From Chryseobacterium senegalense (GTDB lineage: Bacteria > Bacteroidota > Bacteroidia > Flavobacteriales > Weeksellaceae), in assembly GCA_001403755.1 (NCBI GenBank), contig CYUH01000014.1:1-64000 (forward strand): a stretch of DNA of 64,000 bases, given 5' to 3'. Made by a program: the position numbers and the translations under genes. Below are positions 15,720 through 25,176 of this stretch, piece after piece (the first letter of the stretch is position 1; each line of letters begins with the position of its first letter). Below the pieces are notes generated by a model. It had not been told where the DNA came from. It worked only from the letters and a program-made list of their open reading frames with translations, and did not search any database.

Positions 15720-16919
15720 ATGACCAATAAAGATTTACTGAAAATTGCCGAACAATACGGCACTCCAACTTATGTTTATGATGCTGAATCTATCAAAATT
15801 CAGTACGAAAAACTCACTTCGTCCTTTCACAAAAGCACCCGATTTTTCTATGCTTGTAAAGCCCTTTCCAATATCAACATTTTAAAATATGTAAAAAATC
15901 TTGGTGGAAATCTCGATTGTGTTTCGATCAATGAAGTGAAATTGGGTTTGAAGGCCGGTTTCGATTCTAATAAAATTCTTTTCACTCCGAATTGTGTTGA
16001 TTTAGCCGAAATCGAGGAAGCAATGTCCTTAAAAGTTCATATTAATATTGATAATATTTCAATTCTTGAACAGTTTGGCAACAAATACGGTGGCTCGTAC
16101 CCGATTTTCATTAGAATTAACCCGCATATTTTCGCAGGTGGAAACTACAAAATTTCCACCGGTCACATCGACTCGAAATTCGGTATTTCTATACACCAGC
16201 TTCGCCATATCGAAAGAGTTATGAAAACCACCGACCTTAATGTAGAAGGATTGCACATGCACACCGGTAGCGAAATAAAAGATCCTGATGTTTTCCTGCA
16301 AGGTTTGGAAATCATGTTTGAATTAGCGGAACATTTTCCGAATTTGAAATATTTGGATATGGGAAGCGGTTTCAAAGTATCTTATCAAGACGGCGATATG
16401 GAAACCGATGTGAAAGAACTGGGCAAAAAAGTAGAAAAAGAAGTAGCAGAATTCTCAAAAAATTCAGGGAAGAAATTTGAACTTTGGTTCGAACCCGGGA
16501 AATATTTAGTGAGCAAAAGTGGTCATTTGATTGTAAAAACAAATGTCATCAAACAAACTACAGCAACTGTTTTTGCAGGAATCAATTCTGGTTTTAACCA
16601 TTTGATTCGGCCTATGTTTTATGATTCTTACCATATTATCGAAAATCTTTCGAACCCGAAAGGTGCGGAAAGAATCTATACCGTGGTAGGAAACATCTGC
16701 GAAACCGACACTTTCGCGTGGGACAGAAAACTTCATGAAGTGCGCGAAGGCGATATCTTGGTCTTCAGAAATGCCGGAGCTTATGGTTTTGAAATGAGTT
16801 CGAACTTCAACTCGAGATTGAAACCGGCTGAGGTTCTGTTTCTCGATGGTAAAGCGCATCTTATCAGAAAACGCGATGAATTCGAGGATTTACTGAGAAA
16901 CCAGATTGAAGTTCTTTAA
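15720..16919 (+). CDS. lysA: Diaminopimelate decarboxylase
   Basis: A 399-residue fold-type III PLP enzyme that converts meso-diaminopimelate to lysine, the last step of lysine synthesis. The PLP lysine is Lys47 in FFYACKALSN; HTGSEI and the Gly-rich LDMGSGF bind phosphate; EPGKYLV and GNICETDTFA (active-site Cys) are conserved downstream. Length is normal. The ATG at 15720 follows directly after the terminator region and gives a complete N-terminus. The next gene starts 30 bases later. Confidence 0.95.
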   Translation: MTNKDLLKIAEQYGTPTYVYDAESIKIQYEKLTSSFHKSTRFFYACKALSNINILKYVKNLGGNLDCVSINEVKLGLKAGFDSNKILFTPNCVDLAEIEEAMSLKVHINIDNISILEQFGNKYGGSYPIFIRINPHIFAGGNYKISTGHIDSKFGISIHQLRHIERVMKTTDLNVEGLHMHTGSEIKDPDVFLQGLEIMFELAEHFPNLKYLDMGSGFKVSYQDGDMETDVKELGKKVEKEVAEFSKNSGKKFELWFEPGKYLVSKSGHLIVKTNVIKQTTATVFAGINSGFNHLIRPMFYDSYHIIENLSNPKGAERIYTVVGNICETDTFAWDRKLHEVREGDILVFRNAGAYGFEMSSNFNSRLKPAEVLFLDGKAHLIRKRDEFEDLLRNQIEVL

Positions 16920-16949
16920 AAATGTAATTTAAATTTAATTAAAAGGGTT

Positions 16950-17432
16950 ATGAAAAACTTAGTATTCCTATTCGTTTTTGCATTCACATTTGCACAGGCG
17001 CAATATGTGGTAGAAGATAATGATATCACTGAAAATGTAAGAGATGTGATGAAACAAACCATCGCTTTGGACCTGAATGCTCCCTTGGAATTTTATCGGT
17101 TGAAGTGCGAAAATCCGATGTACGCTCAGTTTCCGCAAGGAGAAAACAGTTTTAAACAAGTACTTTCCAAAAATATTCAAAACGATTTGAATTCCGGACT
17201 CTATTCGGTAAACGGAACTTTTGAATTACAATTAAACCTAAACAAATCAGGTAATTTGCAATATTTAAAACTTTTGCCAGAAGTTCAAAATGGGAATTTA
17301 CTTTACCGTGATGTGGAATTGGCTTTGAGAAGAATGAATCCAAAATTTAAACCTGCCACCTGTAACGGAGTTCCTGTAGAATCCAAATTGCGATTGAAAA
17401 TAAATTTCAGAACCGATAGTTTTGATCTTTAA
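16950..17432 (+). CDS. Secreted hypothetical protein with TonB-C-like tail
   Basis: A 160-residue protein with a signal peptide (MKNLVFLFVFAFTFAQAQ). The C-terminal 90 residues (FELQLNLNKSGNLQYLKLLP, later RRMNPKFKPATCNGVPVESK) look like a TonB C-terminal beta-alpha-beta fold, in which a two-stranded element is followed by a Pro-containing helix and a final strand. It lacks the membrane anchor and Pro-rich spacer of a true TonB. Similar periplasmic proteins are frequent in Flavobacteriia with unknown role. A terminator follows immediately. Confidence 0.75.
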   Translation: MKNLVFLFVFAFTFAQAQYVVEDNDITENVRDVMKQTIALDLNAPLEFYRLKCENPMYAQFPQGENSFKQVLSKNIQNDLNSGLYSVNGTFELQLNLNKSGNLQYLKLLPEVQNGNLLYRDVELALRRMNPKFKPATCNGVPVESKLRLKINFRTDSFDL

Positions 17433-17437
17433 ATGAA

Positions 17438-17468
17438 AAACTTTGTAGGCAACTGCAAAGTTTTTTTT
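17438..17468 (+). terminator. Terminator after the secreted protein gene
   Basis: AAACTTTG (17438-17445) and CAAAGTTT (17456-17463) form an 8-bp stem with a ten-base loop, running into a tract of T to 17468. Confidence 0.75.
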
Positions 17469-17534
17469 CAAAAAGTTAATCTGATCATTCCTGATAGACT
17501 AATAAACTTATGACATTCTGTCACGAAAATTCTT

Positions 17535-17542
17535 TATCTTTG
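17535..17542 (+). promoter_or_regulatory. -7 box upstream of miaB
   Basis: TATCTTTG matches TAnnTTTG 64 bases before the miaB start. A TTATGAC sequence about 23 bases further upstream may act as the -33 part. This indicates a roughly 55-base leader. Confidence 0.45.
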
Positions 17543-17606
17543 CAAATTAAAATCCCTATAAAAAGGGTGTGGCAAAACGCTCTTTTAATATCTAATTTCT
17601 ACAAAA

Positions 17607-19055
17607 GTGCAAGAAAAATATATCGACGAAAACAAACAAGGCGAAGCTTTTGCAATTGCTGAAAAGCCCCAAAACACGAAGAAACTGTTTTTGGAAAGCT
17701 ACGGCTGCCAAATGAATTTTTCCGACTCCGAAATTGTAGCTTCGATTCTTAACGAACAAGGTTACAATACAACTTTAAAACAAGAAGAAGCAGATCTAAT
17801 TCTGCTCAACACTTGTTCAATTCGTGAGAAAGCGGACCAAACCGTGAGAATGCGCCTGTCTCAATTTAAAAATTTGAAAAAAGAAAAACCTAATCTTACA
17901 GTTGGTGTTTTAGGTTGCATGGCAGAGCGTTTGAAAACCAAGTTTTTGGAAGAAGAACAATTGGTTGATTTGGTAGTAGGACCCGATGCGTATAGAGATT
18001 TACCCAATCTTTTAAAGGAAACCGAAGGTGGAAGAGATGCAATAAATGTTATTCTCTCGAAAGAAGAAACTTATGCAGACATCAATCCGGTTCGTCTCGG
18101 CGGAAATGGAGTTACGGCGTTCGTTACCATCACCAGAGGCTGCGACAATATGTGTACTTTTTGCGTAGTTCCTTTTACCAGAGGGCGCGAAAGAAGCCGC
18201 GATCCTCATTCAATCATTCAGGAGTGTAAGGATTTGTGGGAAAATGGTTATAAAGAAATCACACTTTTAGGTCAAAATGTGGATTCCTATCTTTGGTACG
18301 GAGGTGGAGCAAAAAAGGACTTCAAAAATGCTACTGAAATGCAAAAATTGACCGCGATTAATTTCTCCCAACTTCTTGATATGGTTGCGGTTGCAGTTCC
18401 AAAAATGAGAATTAGATTCTCAACTTCCAATCCACACGAAATGACCGAGGAAGTTTTCAAAGTTATTGCAAAACACAAAAATATTTGCAAATACGTTCAC
18501 CTTCCTGTCCAAAGCGGAAGCGACCGAATTTTAGAAAAAATGAATCGCCAACACACGCGACAGGAATACCTGGATTTAATTAAAAAAGGAAAAGAAATTG
18601 TTCCCGATATTTCTTTTTCGCAAGACATGATTATTGGATTTTGTGGCGAAACTGAAGAAGATCATCAACTGACGTTATCTCTAATGAGAGAAGTGGAATA
18701 TGATTACGGCTATATGTTCGCTTATTCTGAAAGACCTGGTACACCAGCTCACAAAAAAATGGAGGATGATGTTCCTGCGGAGATCAAACAAAGACGTTTA
18801 GCGGAAGTTATCGCGCTACAAGGCGAGCTTTCCCGCAAAAGAATGGCGAGTTATGTAGGAAAAGTCCACGAAATCTTGATCGAAGGAACTTCTAAAAAGA
18901 ACGAAAACCAATGGAAAGGCAGAAATTCCCAAAACGCAGTTTGCGTTTTCGATAAACTGGAAGGACAAAAATTAGGCGACATTGTGTCTGTTTTTGTTCA
19001 CGGTAATACGCAGGGAACGCTTTTGGGGGAAACCGTAACAGAGGTTTCTATATAA
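17607..19055 (+). CDS. miaB: tRNA-2-methylthio-N6-dimethylallyladenosine synthase
   Basis: A 482-residue radical-SAM methylthiotransferase that adds a methylthio group to i6A37 of tRNAs reading UNN codons. The N-terminal UPF0004 domain carries the auxiliary-cluster cysteines (YGCQMNFSDSE, LNTCSIREKA, GVLGCMAERL), the radical-SAM motif is RGCDNMCTFCVVPFTRGRERS, and a TRAM domain forms the C-terminus. The start is GTG at 17607; no in-frame ATG precedes the conserved KKLFLESYGCQMN region. The sigma-54 activator gene follows after 55 bases. Confidence 0.95.
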   Translation: MQEKYIDENKQGEAFAIAEKPQNTKKLFLESYGCQMNFSDSEIVASILNEQGYNTTLKQEEADLILLNTCSIREKADQTVRMRLSQFKNLKKEKPNLTVGVLGCMAERLKTKFLEEEQLVDLVVGPDAYRDLPNLLKETEGGRDAINVILSKEETYADINPVRLGGNGVTAFVTITRGCDNMCTFCVVPFTRGRERSRDPHSIIQECKDLWENGYKEITLLGQNVDSYLWYGGGAKKDFKNATEMQKLTAINFSQLLDMVAVAVPKMRIRFSTSNPHEMTEEVFKVIAKHKNICKYVHLPVQSGSDRILEKMNRQHTRQEYLDLIKKGKEIVPDISFSQDMIIGFCGETEEDHQLTLSLMREVEYDYGYMFAYSERPGTPAHKKMEDDVPAEIKQRRLAEVIALQGELSRKRMASYVGKVHEILIEGTSKKNENQWKGRNSQNAVCVFDKLEGQKLGDIVSVFVHGNTQGTLLGETVTEVSI

Positions 19056-19110
19056 AAAATTATCCTTAAGAAATCGCTGCTTTTTTACTTTAACCCAATT
19101 AAAATTAAAA

Positions 19111-20394
19111 ATGACAGATTTACAATCCATAAAGACACGTTTCGGCATCATCGGGAATTTTCCCGCTCTTAATCGGGCTCTAGAAAAAGCCATCCAAGTA
19201 GCACCCACCGATATTTCCGTTTTGGTAATGGGTGAATCTGGTGTTGGGAAAGAATTTATTCCGAAGATTATCCACTCCGAATCTCGAAGAAAACATCAGC
19301 CGTACATCGTCGTAAACTGTGGCGCGATTCCGGAAGGAACGATAGATTCCGAACTGTTCGGTCACGAAAAAGGCGCTTTTACCGGCGCAACTTCTACCCG
19401 AAAAGGCTATTTTGAAGTGGCAGATGGCGGTACTATTTTCTTGGATGAAGTTGGAGAATTGCCATTGCAAACGCAAGTTCGCTTGCTAAGAGTTTTGGAA
19501 AGTGGTGAATTCATGAAAGTGGGTTCTTCACAAATTCAGAAAACCGATGTAAGAATTGTGGCTGCAACCAACGTGAATATGCTGAACGCCATTGTGGACG
19601 GGAGATTCCGGGAGGATCTATATTATCGATTAAATACTGTACAAATCGACATGCCGCCTTTAAGAGATCGAAAAGGCGACATCCATTTGCTTTACCGAAA
19701 ATTTGCCGTGGATTTTGCCGAAAAGTACAGAATGCCGGAATTGGTTTTGACGGATGATGCCGTAAATTATCTTGAAAATTATCCTTTTCCCGGAAATGTT
19801 CGTCAATTGAGAAATTTAGTGGAACAGATGACGGTGGTTGAACAAAATAGAACTATTAATTCTGTAAAACTTGCTGAATATATCCCGATGCAGGCGAACT
19901 TGCCGGCGTTGGTTCAAAAAACAGGAAATGGCGTTTCCAACTCAGAATTCAATTCGGAGCGAGAAATCATGTACAAAATTCTGTTCGATATGCGCAACGA
20001 TTTAAATGATTTAAAATCCTTAACTTCGGAACTCATAAAAAACCGGGGAAATAGCGATTTCAGCAATCAGGAGAAAAATCTCATCAACCGGGTTTTCACT
20101 CCGGAAACACAAGTTCAGAACTCGAATTCGCTACTGTATTTCGAGGGTACGAACGTCAATCAATTTCCGAATTCCACGATTATTTCTGATGGGAACGAAA
20201 ATTTCGACGAAGTAGAAGACATTGAAATCGAAGAAACGAAACCCGATTCACTCTCCTTGCAAAACAATGAAAGAGAACTGATTGTTAAAGCTCTCGAAAA
20301 GCATAAAGGCCGAAGAAATAAGGCTGCAGATGAGCTCGGAATTTCGCAAAGAACACTTTATAGAAAGATAAAACAATATAATTTAGAAGACTAA
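19111..20394 (+). CDS. Sigma-54-dependent Fis-family transcriptional activator
   Basis: A 427-residue enhancer-binding protein. It lacks a receiver domain and starts almost directly with the AAA+ domain: Walker A GESGVGKEFIPK, the sigma-54 contact loop EKGAFTGAT, Walker B GGTIFLDEVGEL, and the arginine-rich sensor GNVRQLRNL. A poorly conserved linker of about 120 residues follows, then a Fis-type HTH (RNKAADELGISQRTLYRKIK) at the C-terminus. This gene sits between miaB and lptE in Flavobacteriia. Without an input domain its activity must be controlled otherwise, for example by level or by a partner. Confidence 0.92.
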   Translation: MTDLQSIKTRFGIIGNFPALNRALEKAIQVAPTDISVLVMGESGVGKEFIPKIIHSESRRKHQPYIVVNCGAIPEGTIDSELFGHEKGAFTGATSTRKGYFEVADGGTIFLDEVGELPLQTQVRLLRVLESGEFMKVGSSQIQKTDVRIVAATNVNMLNAIVDGRFREDLYYRLNTVQIDMPPLRDRKGDIHLLYRKFAVDFAEKYRMPELVLTDDAVNYLENYPFPGNVRQLRNLVEQMTVVEQNRTINSVKLAEYIPMQANLPALVQKTGNGVSNSEFNSEREIMYKILFDMRNDLNDLKSLTSELIKNRGNSDFSNQEKNLINRVFTPETQVQNSNSLLYFEGTNVNQFPNSTIISDGNENFDEVEDIEIEETKPDSLSLQNNERELIVKALEKHKGRRNKAADELGISQRTLYRKIKQYNLED

Positions 20395-20395
20395 A

Positions 20396-20947
20396 ATGAT
20401 TCAAAATTCAAAATTTAAAATTCGAAATTTCGGTTTTGCGAAAGTCTTTTTTCTTTGCATTTATTTGTTCTTTCTCCAAAGTTGTTATTCGTTCACCGGA
20501 TCCTCACTAAGTCCCGAAACAAAAACAATTCAAATTAAAGAATTCCCGAATAATGCAGCGCTAATGAATGCGAATCTTGCCCAACAATTTTCGACAGACA
20601 TACAAAACAGATTTCTGCAAAGAACAACACTGAAAGGTGCATCCGAGAATCCGGATATTTTGATAGAAGGTGAAATCACCGATTATTCGATCACACCAAC
20701 GACCATTTCCAGTGCGGTAAACGCTCCGGGAGGAACCATCCAAGCTGCCCAAAACAAGCTTACCATCACCGTAAAAGTTCATTACGAAAACAAAATCGAG
20801 CCAGATAAAAGCTTCGATAGAACTTATTCCGATGAAGCCGCTTTCAGTAGTGATTTGGACATCAATACCATTGAGGCTTCTCAGGTAAAGATTGTCAACG
20901 AAAGAATTATCAATAAAATTTTTAACGATATTGTAGCCAACTGGTAA
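20396..20947 (+). CDS. lptE: LptE-family LPS assembly lipoprotein
   Basis: A 183-residue protein with an N-terminal hydrophobic segment ending at a lipobox-like FFLQSC, and the SYSF/FTGSSLSP start of the Bacteroidota LptE family (PF04390 type). It would plug the LptD barrel and help place lipopolysaccharide in the outer membrane. The body reads TIQIKEFPNNAALMNANLAQ, then DILIEGEITDYSITP, as in the family. It begins one base after the stop of the sigma-54 activator and is followed one base later by the next gene, so these are translationally linked. Confidence 0.9.
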   Translation: MIQNSKFKIRNFGFAKVFFLCIYLFFLQSCYSFTGSSLSPETKTIQIKEFPNNAALMNANLAQQFSTDIQNRFLQRTTLKGASENPDILIEGEITDYSITPTTISSAVNAPGGTIQAAQNKLTITVKVHYENKIEPDKSFDRTYSDEAAFSSDLDINTIEASQVKIVNERIINKIFNDIVANW

Positions 20948-20948
20948 G

Positions 20949-22607
20949 ATGAATCCAAGAATTTTAGAATTAATAAAAAATCCGGAATTATTTCAGAAAC
21001 AAGATTTAGAAATCTTAAGTTCTGAAATAAAAAAACAACCTTACATACAGAATATCAGAGCATTATATCTGTATGGAATCTACACGCATCAACCAGAAAA
21101 TTACCAAAAAGAACTCTCCACAACCGCAGCTTACACTACGGATAAAAAAATTCTTTATCAATTTATCAATAAAAAAGAAATCGTAGAAAAAGCTACAATT
21201 TCCGAAAATCCTATACAGGTTGAACCAATATTTCAAAAAATTAAGGAAGAAATATCCGAGGTTTCTGCACCATTAGAAGAAAGTAAAGCAGTTTTTTCAA
21301 CACCGATTGAAGCTCCAAAACCAGTGTATGTTGATGGAGTCTTGAACAGAATTTTATTTGAAGGAGAAGAAAATTTCCTTGAAAAGGAATCAGCAAAAAT
21401 CGACATCGAATCCACAAGAGAATCGGGAAAAATTGTAACGCAAACCATTCTAAAAGCGGAAAAAACAGAAACGGAAATTCCGAAAGCCGAAGAGGAAATT
21501 CTACCAAAAGAAGAAAAAATTCAAGAAGACATCGTTCTTGAAAAAACTGAAAATACAGCTGCCGAAAAAGATGAAGAAAGTGATGCAGAAGTTAGTTTTC
21601 ACGGTACGGAAGAGTTTTTACCAGAAGTGAAAATCGTTAGCAGAAACCCGGAAACTGTTGTTTATGAGGCTCCTAAACCAACTTTAAGCAAGCACGAAGA
21701 AGAAATGCAAAGACTTATTGCCGAAGTTGAAGCAAAGATGAAAAGTTCGAGAAAAGAAAAACTACAATCTGAAGACCCTCCAATTTCAAACGCGGAAGTA
21801 AATTTTGCTGAAACCCAAGATTTTATTCAAACTGAAATTAAAGTAGAAACTGCTAAAGAAGAAATTATTGAGAAAAAAAATCAACCAGAAGCAGAAATAC
21901 CAGAACAAGTTGAAGTCGAAGTAAAAGCAATAGATTCTACTGAATCTAAAATAGAATCTTCCTCTTCCGACCTCACTATTAAGGAAAAACCATGGAAGCC
22001 CATGAGTTTTATCAGCAACACTCCTGATTCTTTAATTGATAATAAATCTGCAGAAAAACCAAAAACGACTGAGACACCTTCTCAACAAACTCCTGTAGAA
22101 AGTTCAGCAATTGCGGTTGAGAAAAGCGAGGAAAGACCTGTATTCAATGTTTCATTTTTTTCTCAAAATGTTTTGCCAATTCAAGATCAACAAAAAACAG
22201 ATGTACCGGAAAACATTTTAAAAGAAACTACGCTAGATACTTCAAATGCTTCCGAAAGCAATGTCCCAAATTTCATCAATACTTGGCAAAATTGGTTGAA
22301 AATTGGTCAAAACGAAGGAGAAACAAGTGTAAACACGGCAATTTCTAAAGAAAAAGCCATTGAGGAATTTATTGTTAAAGAACCAAAAATTTCTAAATTA
22401 AAAGAAGATTCCGATTTTGTGGTGAAAGAAAAAGGCGACAATATTTGGCATTTGATGACTGAGACCTTGGCGAATTTGTACCTTGAACAAAGATTATATT
22501 CCAAAGCAATTAAAGCATTTGAAATTTTGGTTGAAAAACACCCTGATAAGGAAAAATATTTTTCCGAAAAAATAGATCAGATCAAGGAATTAAGGCAAAA
22601 CAAATAG
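20949..22607 (+). CDS. Hypothetical protein with Glu/Lys-rich linker and C-terminal TPR
   Basis: A 552-residue protein with no signal peptide. The N-terminal 70 residues are helical (ILELIKNPELFQKQDLEIL); a long central part (about 75-440) is rich in Glu, Lys, Pro and Ser and is probably disordered, with short recurring phrases such as VSFHGTEEFLPE and VNFAETQDFIQ. The C-terminal 60 residues (TETLANLYLEQRLYSKAIKA) form a TPR-like pair of helices. It follows lptE in the same operon. Proteins of this shape are regular in this position in Flavobacteriia; the role is unknown, and the TPR suggests a partner protein. Confidence 0.8.
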   Translation: MNPRILELIKNPELFQKQDLEILSSEIKKQPYIQNIRALYLYGIYTHQPENYQKELSTTAAYTTDKKILYQFINKKEIVEKATISENPIQVEPIFQKIKEEISEVSAPLEESKAVFSTPIEAPKPVYVDGVLNRILFEGEENFLEKESAKIDIESTRESGKIVTQTILKAEKTETEIPKAEEEILPKEEKIQEDIVLEKTENTAAEKDEESDAEVSFHGTEEFLPEVKIVSRNPETVVYEAPKPTLSKHEEEMQRLIAEVEAKMKSSRKEKLQSEDPPISNAEVNFAETQDFIQTEIKVETAKEEIIEKKNQPEAEIPEQVEVEVKAIDSTESKIESSSSDLTIKEKPWKPMSFISNTPDSLIDNKSAEKPKTTETPSQQTPVESSAIAVEKSEERPVFNVSFFSQNVLPIQDQQKTDVPENILKETTLDTSNASESNVPNFINTWQNWLKIGQNEGETSVNTAISKEKAIEEFIVKEPKISKLKEDSDFVVKEKGDNIWHLMTETLANLYLEQRLYSKAIKAFEILVEKHPDKEKYFSEKIDQIKELRQNK

Positions 22608-22615
22608 AGTCTTCT

Positions 22616-23263
22616 TTACTCAATATTTCTTCTTTCCGCAGCTTCTACGTCTATTATTTTAGCCTTATCGGAGGAATTGAAGCGTCGAAATTTACGCCAT
22701 AATTTTCTTCCCATTACGATGACAACAACAATTAAAATTATTGCAGCTAGAAAAGCAATAATCGGTGCGGTCATTGCTAAAATAGACATAATTCCTGCTC
22801 CTGCGGTTTCCGTAGTCGCGACCACGGAATTCCCCAAACCACCTGTAGTAGCGGTAGACGCGGCCCGTGTTCCTGCAAATCCAGAACTTATCGCAGCTGC
22901 TGTTCCACCTCCAGCTATCAGCGCTAAAGCCCATTGCGGAAAAGTACCAATGTCCGCGAATTGACTTGCAAACATCACCGATCCGGCGACTGTTGCCATT
23001 GGAACCGATAATGTATCGAGCAGATGATCAACATAAGGAATATAATAAGCTAAAATCTCAACAACTGTTGCAATTCCCGTAGTAATAAGCGTCGGTAAAC
23101 CCGCAAGCCATTCGAAATTTGCATTCATGGGAATCCAACCCATATAGGAAGCTAAACTCACCGCAAACATCGGAAGAAAGACTCTGAAGCCGGTTGCTGC
23201 AGCAAGACCAATTCCAATAAATGCACTGATGGCGTATGGTAAAAAGGGAATATTTTCGAGCAT
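22616..23263 (-). CDS. DUF4126 membrane protein
   Basis: A 215-residue protein with at least five hydrophobic segments. The N-terminus (YAISAFIGIGLAAATGFRVF) and the motif VEILAYYIPYVDHLLDTLS match the DUF4126 family, which is widespread and uncharacterised. The C-terminal end is basic and polar. It converges with the operon ending at 22607, with only eight bases between the two stops and no obvious terminator. Function is unknown. Confidence 0.85.
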   Translation of the reverse strand: MLENIPFLPYAISAFIGIGLAAATGFRVFLPMFAVSLASYMGWIPMNANFEWLAGLPTLITTGIATVVEILAYYIPYVDHLLDTLSVPMATVAGSVMFASQFADIGTFPQWALALIAGGGTAAAISSGFAGTRAASTATTGGLGNSVVATTETAGAGIMSILAMTAPIIAFLAAIILIVVVIVMGRKLWRKFRRFNSSDKAKIIDVEAAERRNIE

Positions 23264-23325
23264 TTATTTTAGTTTTATTGTTTTATGAAATCAAATTTAC
23301 AAAAACTATGCTAATACGATTAGAA

Positions 23326-23703
23326 TTATTTTTTTGATTTACAGAGACTTATGAAATTTTGTTCCAATGCTTTAAAATCTTTCGGCATTTCGGAACTTAC
23401 CCAAAAAATCATCGATATCGAATGTTCACCGAAAACTTGCGAAAATAATGTTTTATTTAATCGATAAACCTCCCGGAGTTGTCGTTTGATTCGGTTTCTG
23501 TGAACTGCTTTTTTAAAATAACGCTTTGAAACCGAAACGCCAACTTTTAGATTTCCAACAGATAAACCTTCTTGTGGTCTTTTAGCTAAATCAATTGAAA
23601 TTACCCGTAAATTCCCATTAGTCAACCATTTACCTTTTTGAAAAAGCAAATCTATTTCTTTTTTCTGCTTAAGTTTTTCTTTCTTAGGATATTTTTGATT
23701 CAA
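23326..23703 (-). CDS. rnpA: Ribonuclease P protein component
   Basis: A 125-residue basic protein. It helps the RNase P RNA remove 5' leaders of tRNA precursors. The signature RNR region is present: KKAVHRNRIKRQLREVYRL at about residues 68-86, together with KVGVSVSKRYF before it. It lies 23 bases after the tcdA stop, on the same strand, as the last gene of a tatD-tcdA-rnpA group, rather than beside rpmH as in many bacteria. Confidence 0.94.
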   Translation of the reverse strand: MNQKYPKKEKLKQKKEIDLLFQKGKWLTNGNLRVISIDLAKRPQEGLSVGNLKVGVSVSKRYFKKAVHRNRIKRQLREVYRLNKTLFSQVFGEHSISMIFWVSSEMPKDFKALEQNFISLCKSKK

Positions 23704-23726
23704 AGTAAATATTTTGATTATTGCTT

Positions 23727-24455
23727 TTATTTCGTCTCTTTTGTTAAATAATTAATAACTTCCGCGGCAGCATACAATCCAAAGATTGCGGGCATAAAAC
23801 TAATGGTTCCATAAAAAGAACGCTTGAAATTTGTTCCATCCGTCATTTTCAGACTATCTTCATTTTGAATTTCATTCGAGAATACACAACGAATTCCTTT
23901 ATTAATTTTTTCTTTTTTAAGGCGTTTTCTTACATTTTTAGCAAGATAGCAGTTATAGGTTTTACTGATGTCGCGTACCATCACTTTAGATGGATCAGTT
24001 TTTCCGCCGGCTCCCATGCAACTTACTACTTTAATTTTTCTTCTTTTTGCGGTTCTAATTAAACCAATCTTCGGAGTGACGCTGTCGATACAATCCAAAA
24101 CATAGTTAAATTTTTGAGAATCAATTACTTGCTCGATCGTTTCCGGAACAAGAAATTTATTAATTCTCGTCAGTTCTAAGTTGGGATTAATATCAAGCAT
24201 TCTTTCACCAACCAATTCTACTTTTGCTTTTCCAACGGTGGAATGAAGAGCCGGAAGTTGTCTGTTAACATTGGTAATATCAACCACGTCGCCATCAACA
24301 ATCGTAATTTTTCCAATTCCTGCTCGTGCAAGAAATTCAGCTGCGAACGAACCAACTCCGCCTAAACCCACAACCAAAACATTTGCGTTTTGTAGTTTTT
24401 CAATTCCTTCTTTTTTAATAAGCAGTTCAGTTCTTTCTAGCCAATCTTTCTCCAT
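23727..24455 (-). CDS. tcdA: tRNA threonylcarbamoyladenosine dehydratase
   Basis: A 242-residue ThiF/E1-like ATP-dependent enzyme that forms the cyclic ct6A at tRNA position 37. The nucleotide-binding loop is VVGLGGVGSFAAEFLARAG at about residue 27, then DGDVVDITNVNRQLPAL with the conserved Asn and Arg. VSCMGAGGKTDPSKV is typical of TcdA. The C-terminus (YGTISFMPAIFGLYAAAEVI) contains a hydrophobic helix. The start codon is one base from the stop of the tatD gene. Confidence 0.92.
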   Translation of the reverse strand: MEKDWLERTELLIKKEGIEKLQNANVLVVGLGGVGSFAAEFLARAGIGKITIVDGDVVDITNVNRQLPALHSTVGKAKVELVGERMLDINPNLELTRINKFLVPETIEQVIDSQKFNYVLDCIDSVTPKIGLIRTAKRRKIKVVSCMGAGGKTDPSKVMVRDISKTYNCYLAKNVRKRLKKEKINKGIRCVFSNEIQNEDSLKMTDGTNFKRSFYGTISFMPAIFGLYAAAEVINYLTKETK

Positions 24456-24456
24456 T

Positions 24457-25092
24457 TTATATAGTAATTTGTAAATCCTTTAGGTTTTCTTTGACTTTTT
24501 CCTGTACATCTTCACTGGTACAACCCTTTAATTCTGCAATTTTGTAGTATAAATCTTGAATTTCAAAATCAGCAGAGTCTGTTTCCAGAAAAAGTTGATT
24601 CATTGGAATTTCTTTCAAAAAATCCTGCAAATTTACGTCATACAAAGCTGACTTTCCAAAACTTAAACAAAACTGATTTTTTAGTAAATCTTCACCTACG
24701 GTTTTTATTTTATTGAAACCGTGAACAATCATAGGAACTTTCGATTTATTTTTGAAATGAAGAAGTTGGGAAAATCTTCTAACACAATGGATGATAATTG
24801 GTTTTTGGAGCTCGTTGGCGAGTTCAATTTGTTTTAGAAAAATCTCATGCTGGAGTTTTTCGTCAATTTTGATCAACCCATCCAAGCCGCATTCCCCGAT
24901 GGCTACGCACTTTTTTAATTTCGAAACGGTTTTAAGCCATAAAAAATCTTCTTCAAAATTCGAAGAAATGTCTTGAGGATGAATTCCGGCTGAAAAAAAC
25001 GTAGAGGGCGGAACTTCTTTTAATTTCAAGTTATAAATCCCAAATTTTTTAGAACAATTATGATGGTGAAAATCAAAAAACTCCATCATCAA
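24457..25092 (-). CDS. TatD-family metal-dependent hydrolase
   Basis: A 211-residue TIM-barrel protein of the TatD family with metal ligands in the expected order: FFDFHHHN (His pair), SAGIHPQDIS, GECGLDGL (Glu), IHCVRRFSQ and LETDSADFE (Asp). Known members are 3'-5' exonucleases or D-aminoacyl-tRNA deacylases. It is shorter than E. coli TatD (about 260 residues), as in other short flavobacterial versions. The start could be any of three consecutive ATG codons; the first is used here. Confidence 0.87.
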   Translation of the reverse strand: MMMEFFDFHHHNCSKKFGIYNLKLKEVPPSTFFSAGIHPQDISSNFEEDFLWLKTVSKLKKCVAIGECGLDGLIKIDEKLQHEIFLKQIELANELQKPIIIHCVRRFSQLLHFKNKSKVPMIVHGFNKIKTVGEDLLKNQFCLSFGKSALYDVNLQDFLKEIPMNQLFLETDSADFEIQDLYYKIAELKGCTSEDVQEKVKENLKDLQITI

Positions 25093-25176
25093 ATTTAGTA
25101 AAAAAAGGTTGAAAAAATTTAAACAATTGTTTTAAATGAACAAAGAATTCCTTAACTTTACTCAAATTAACTCATT

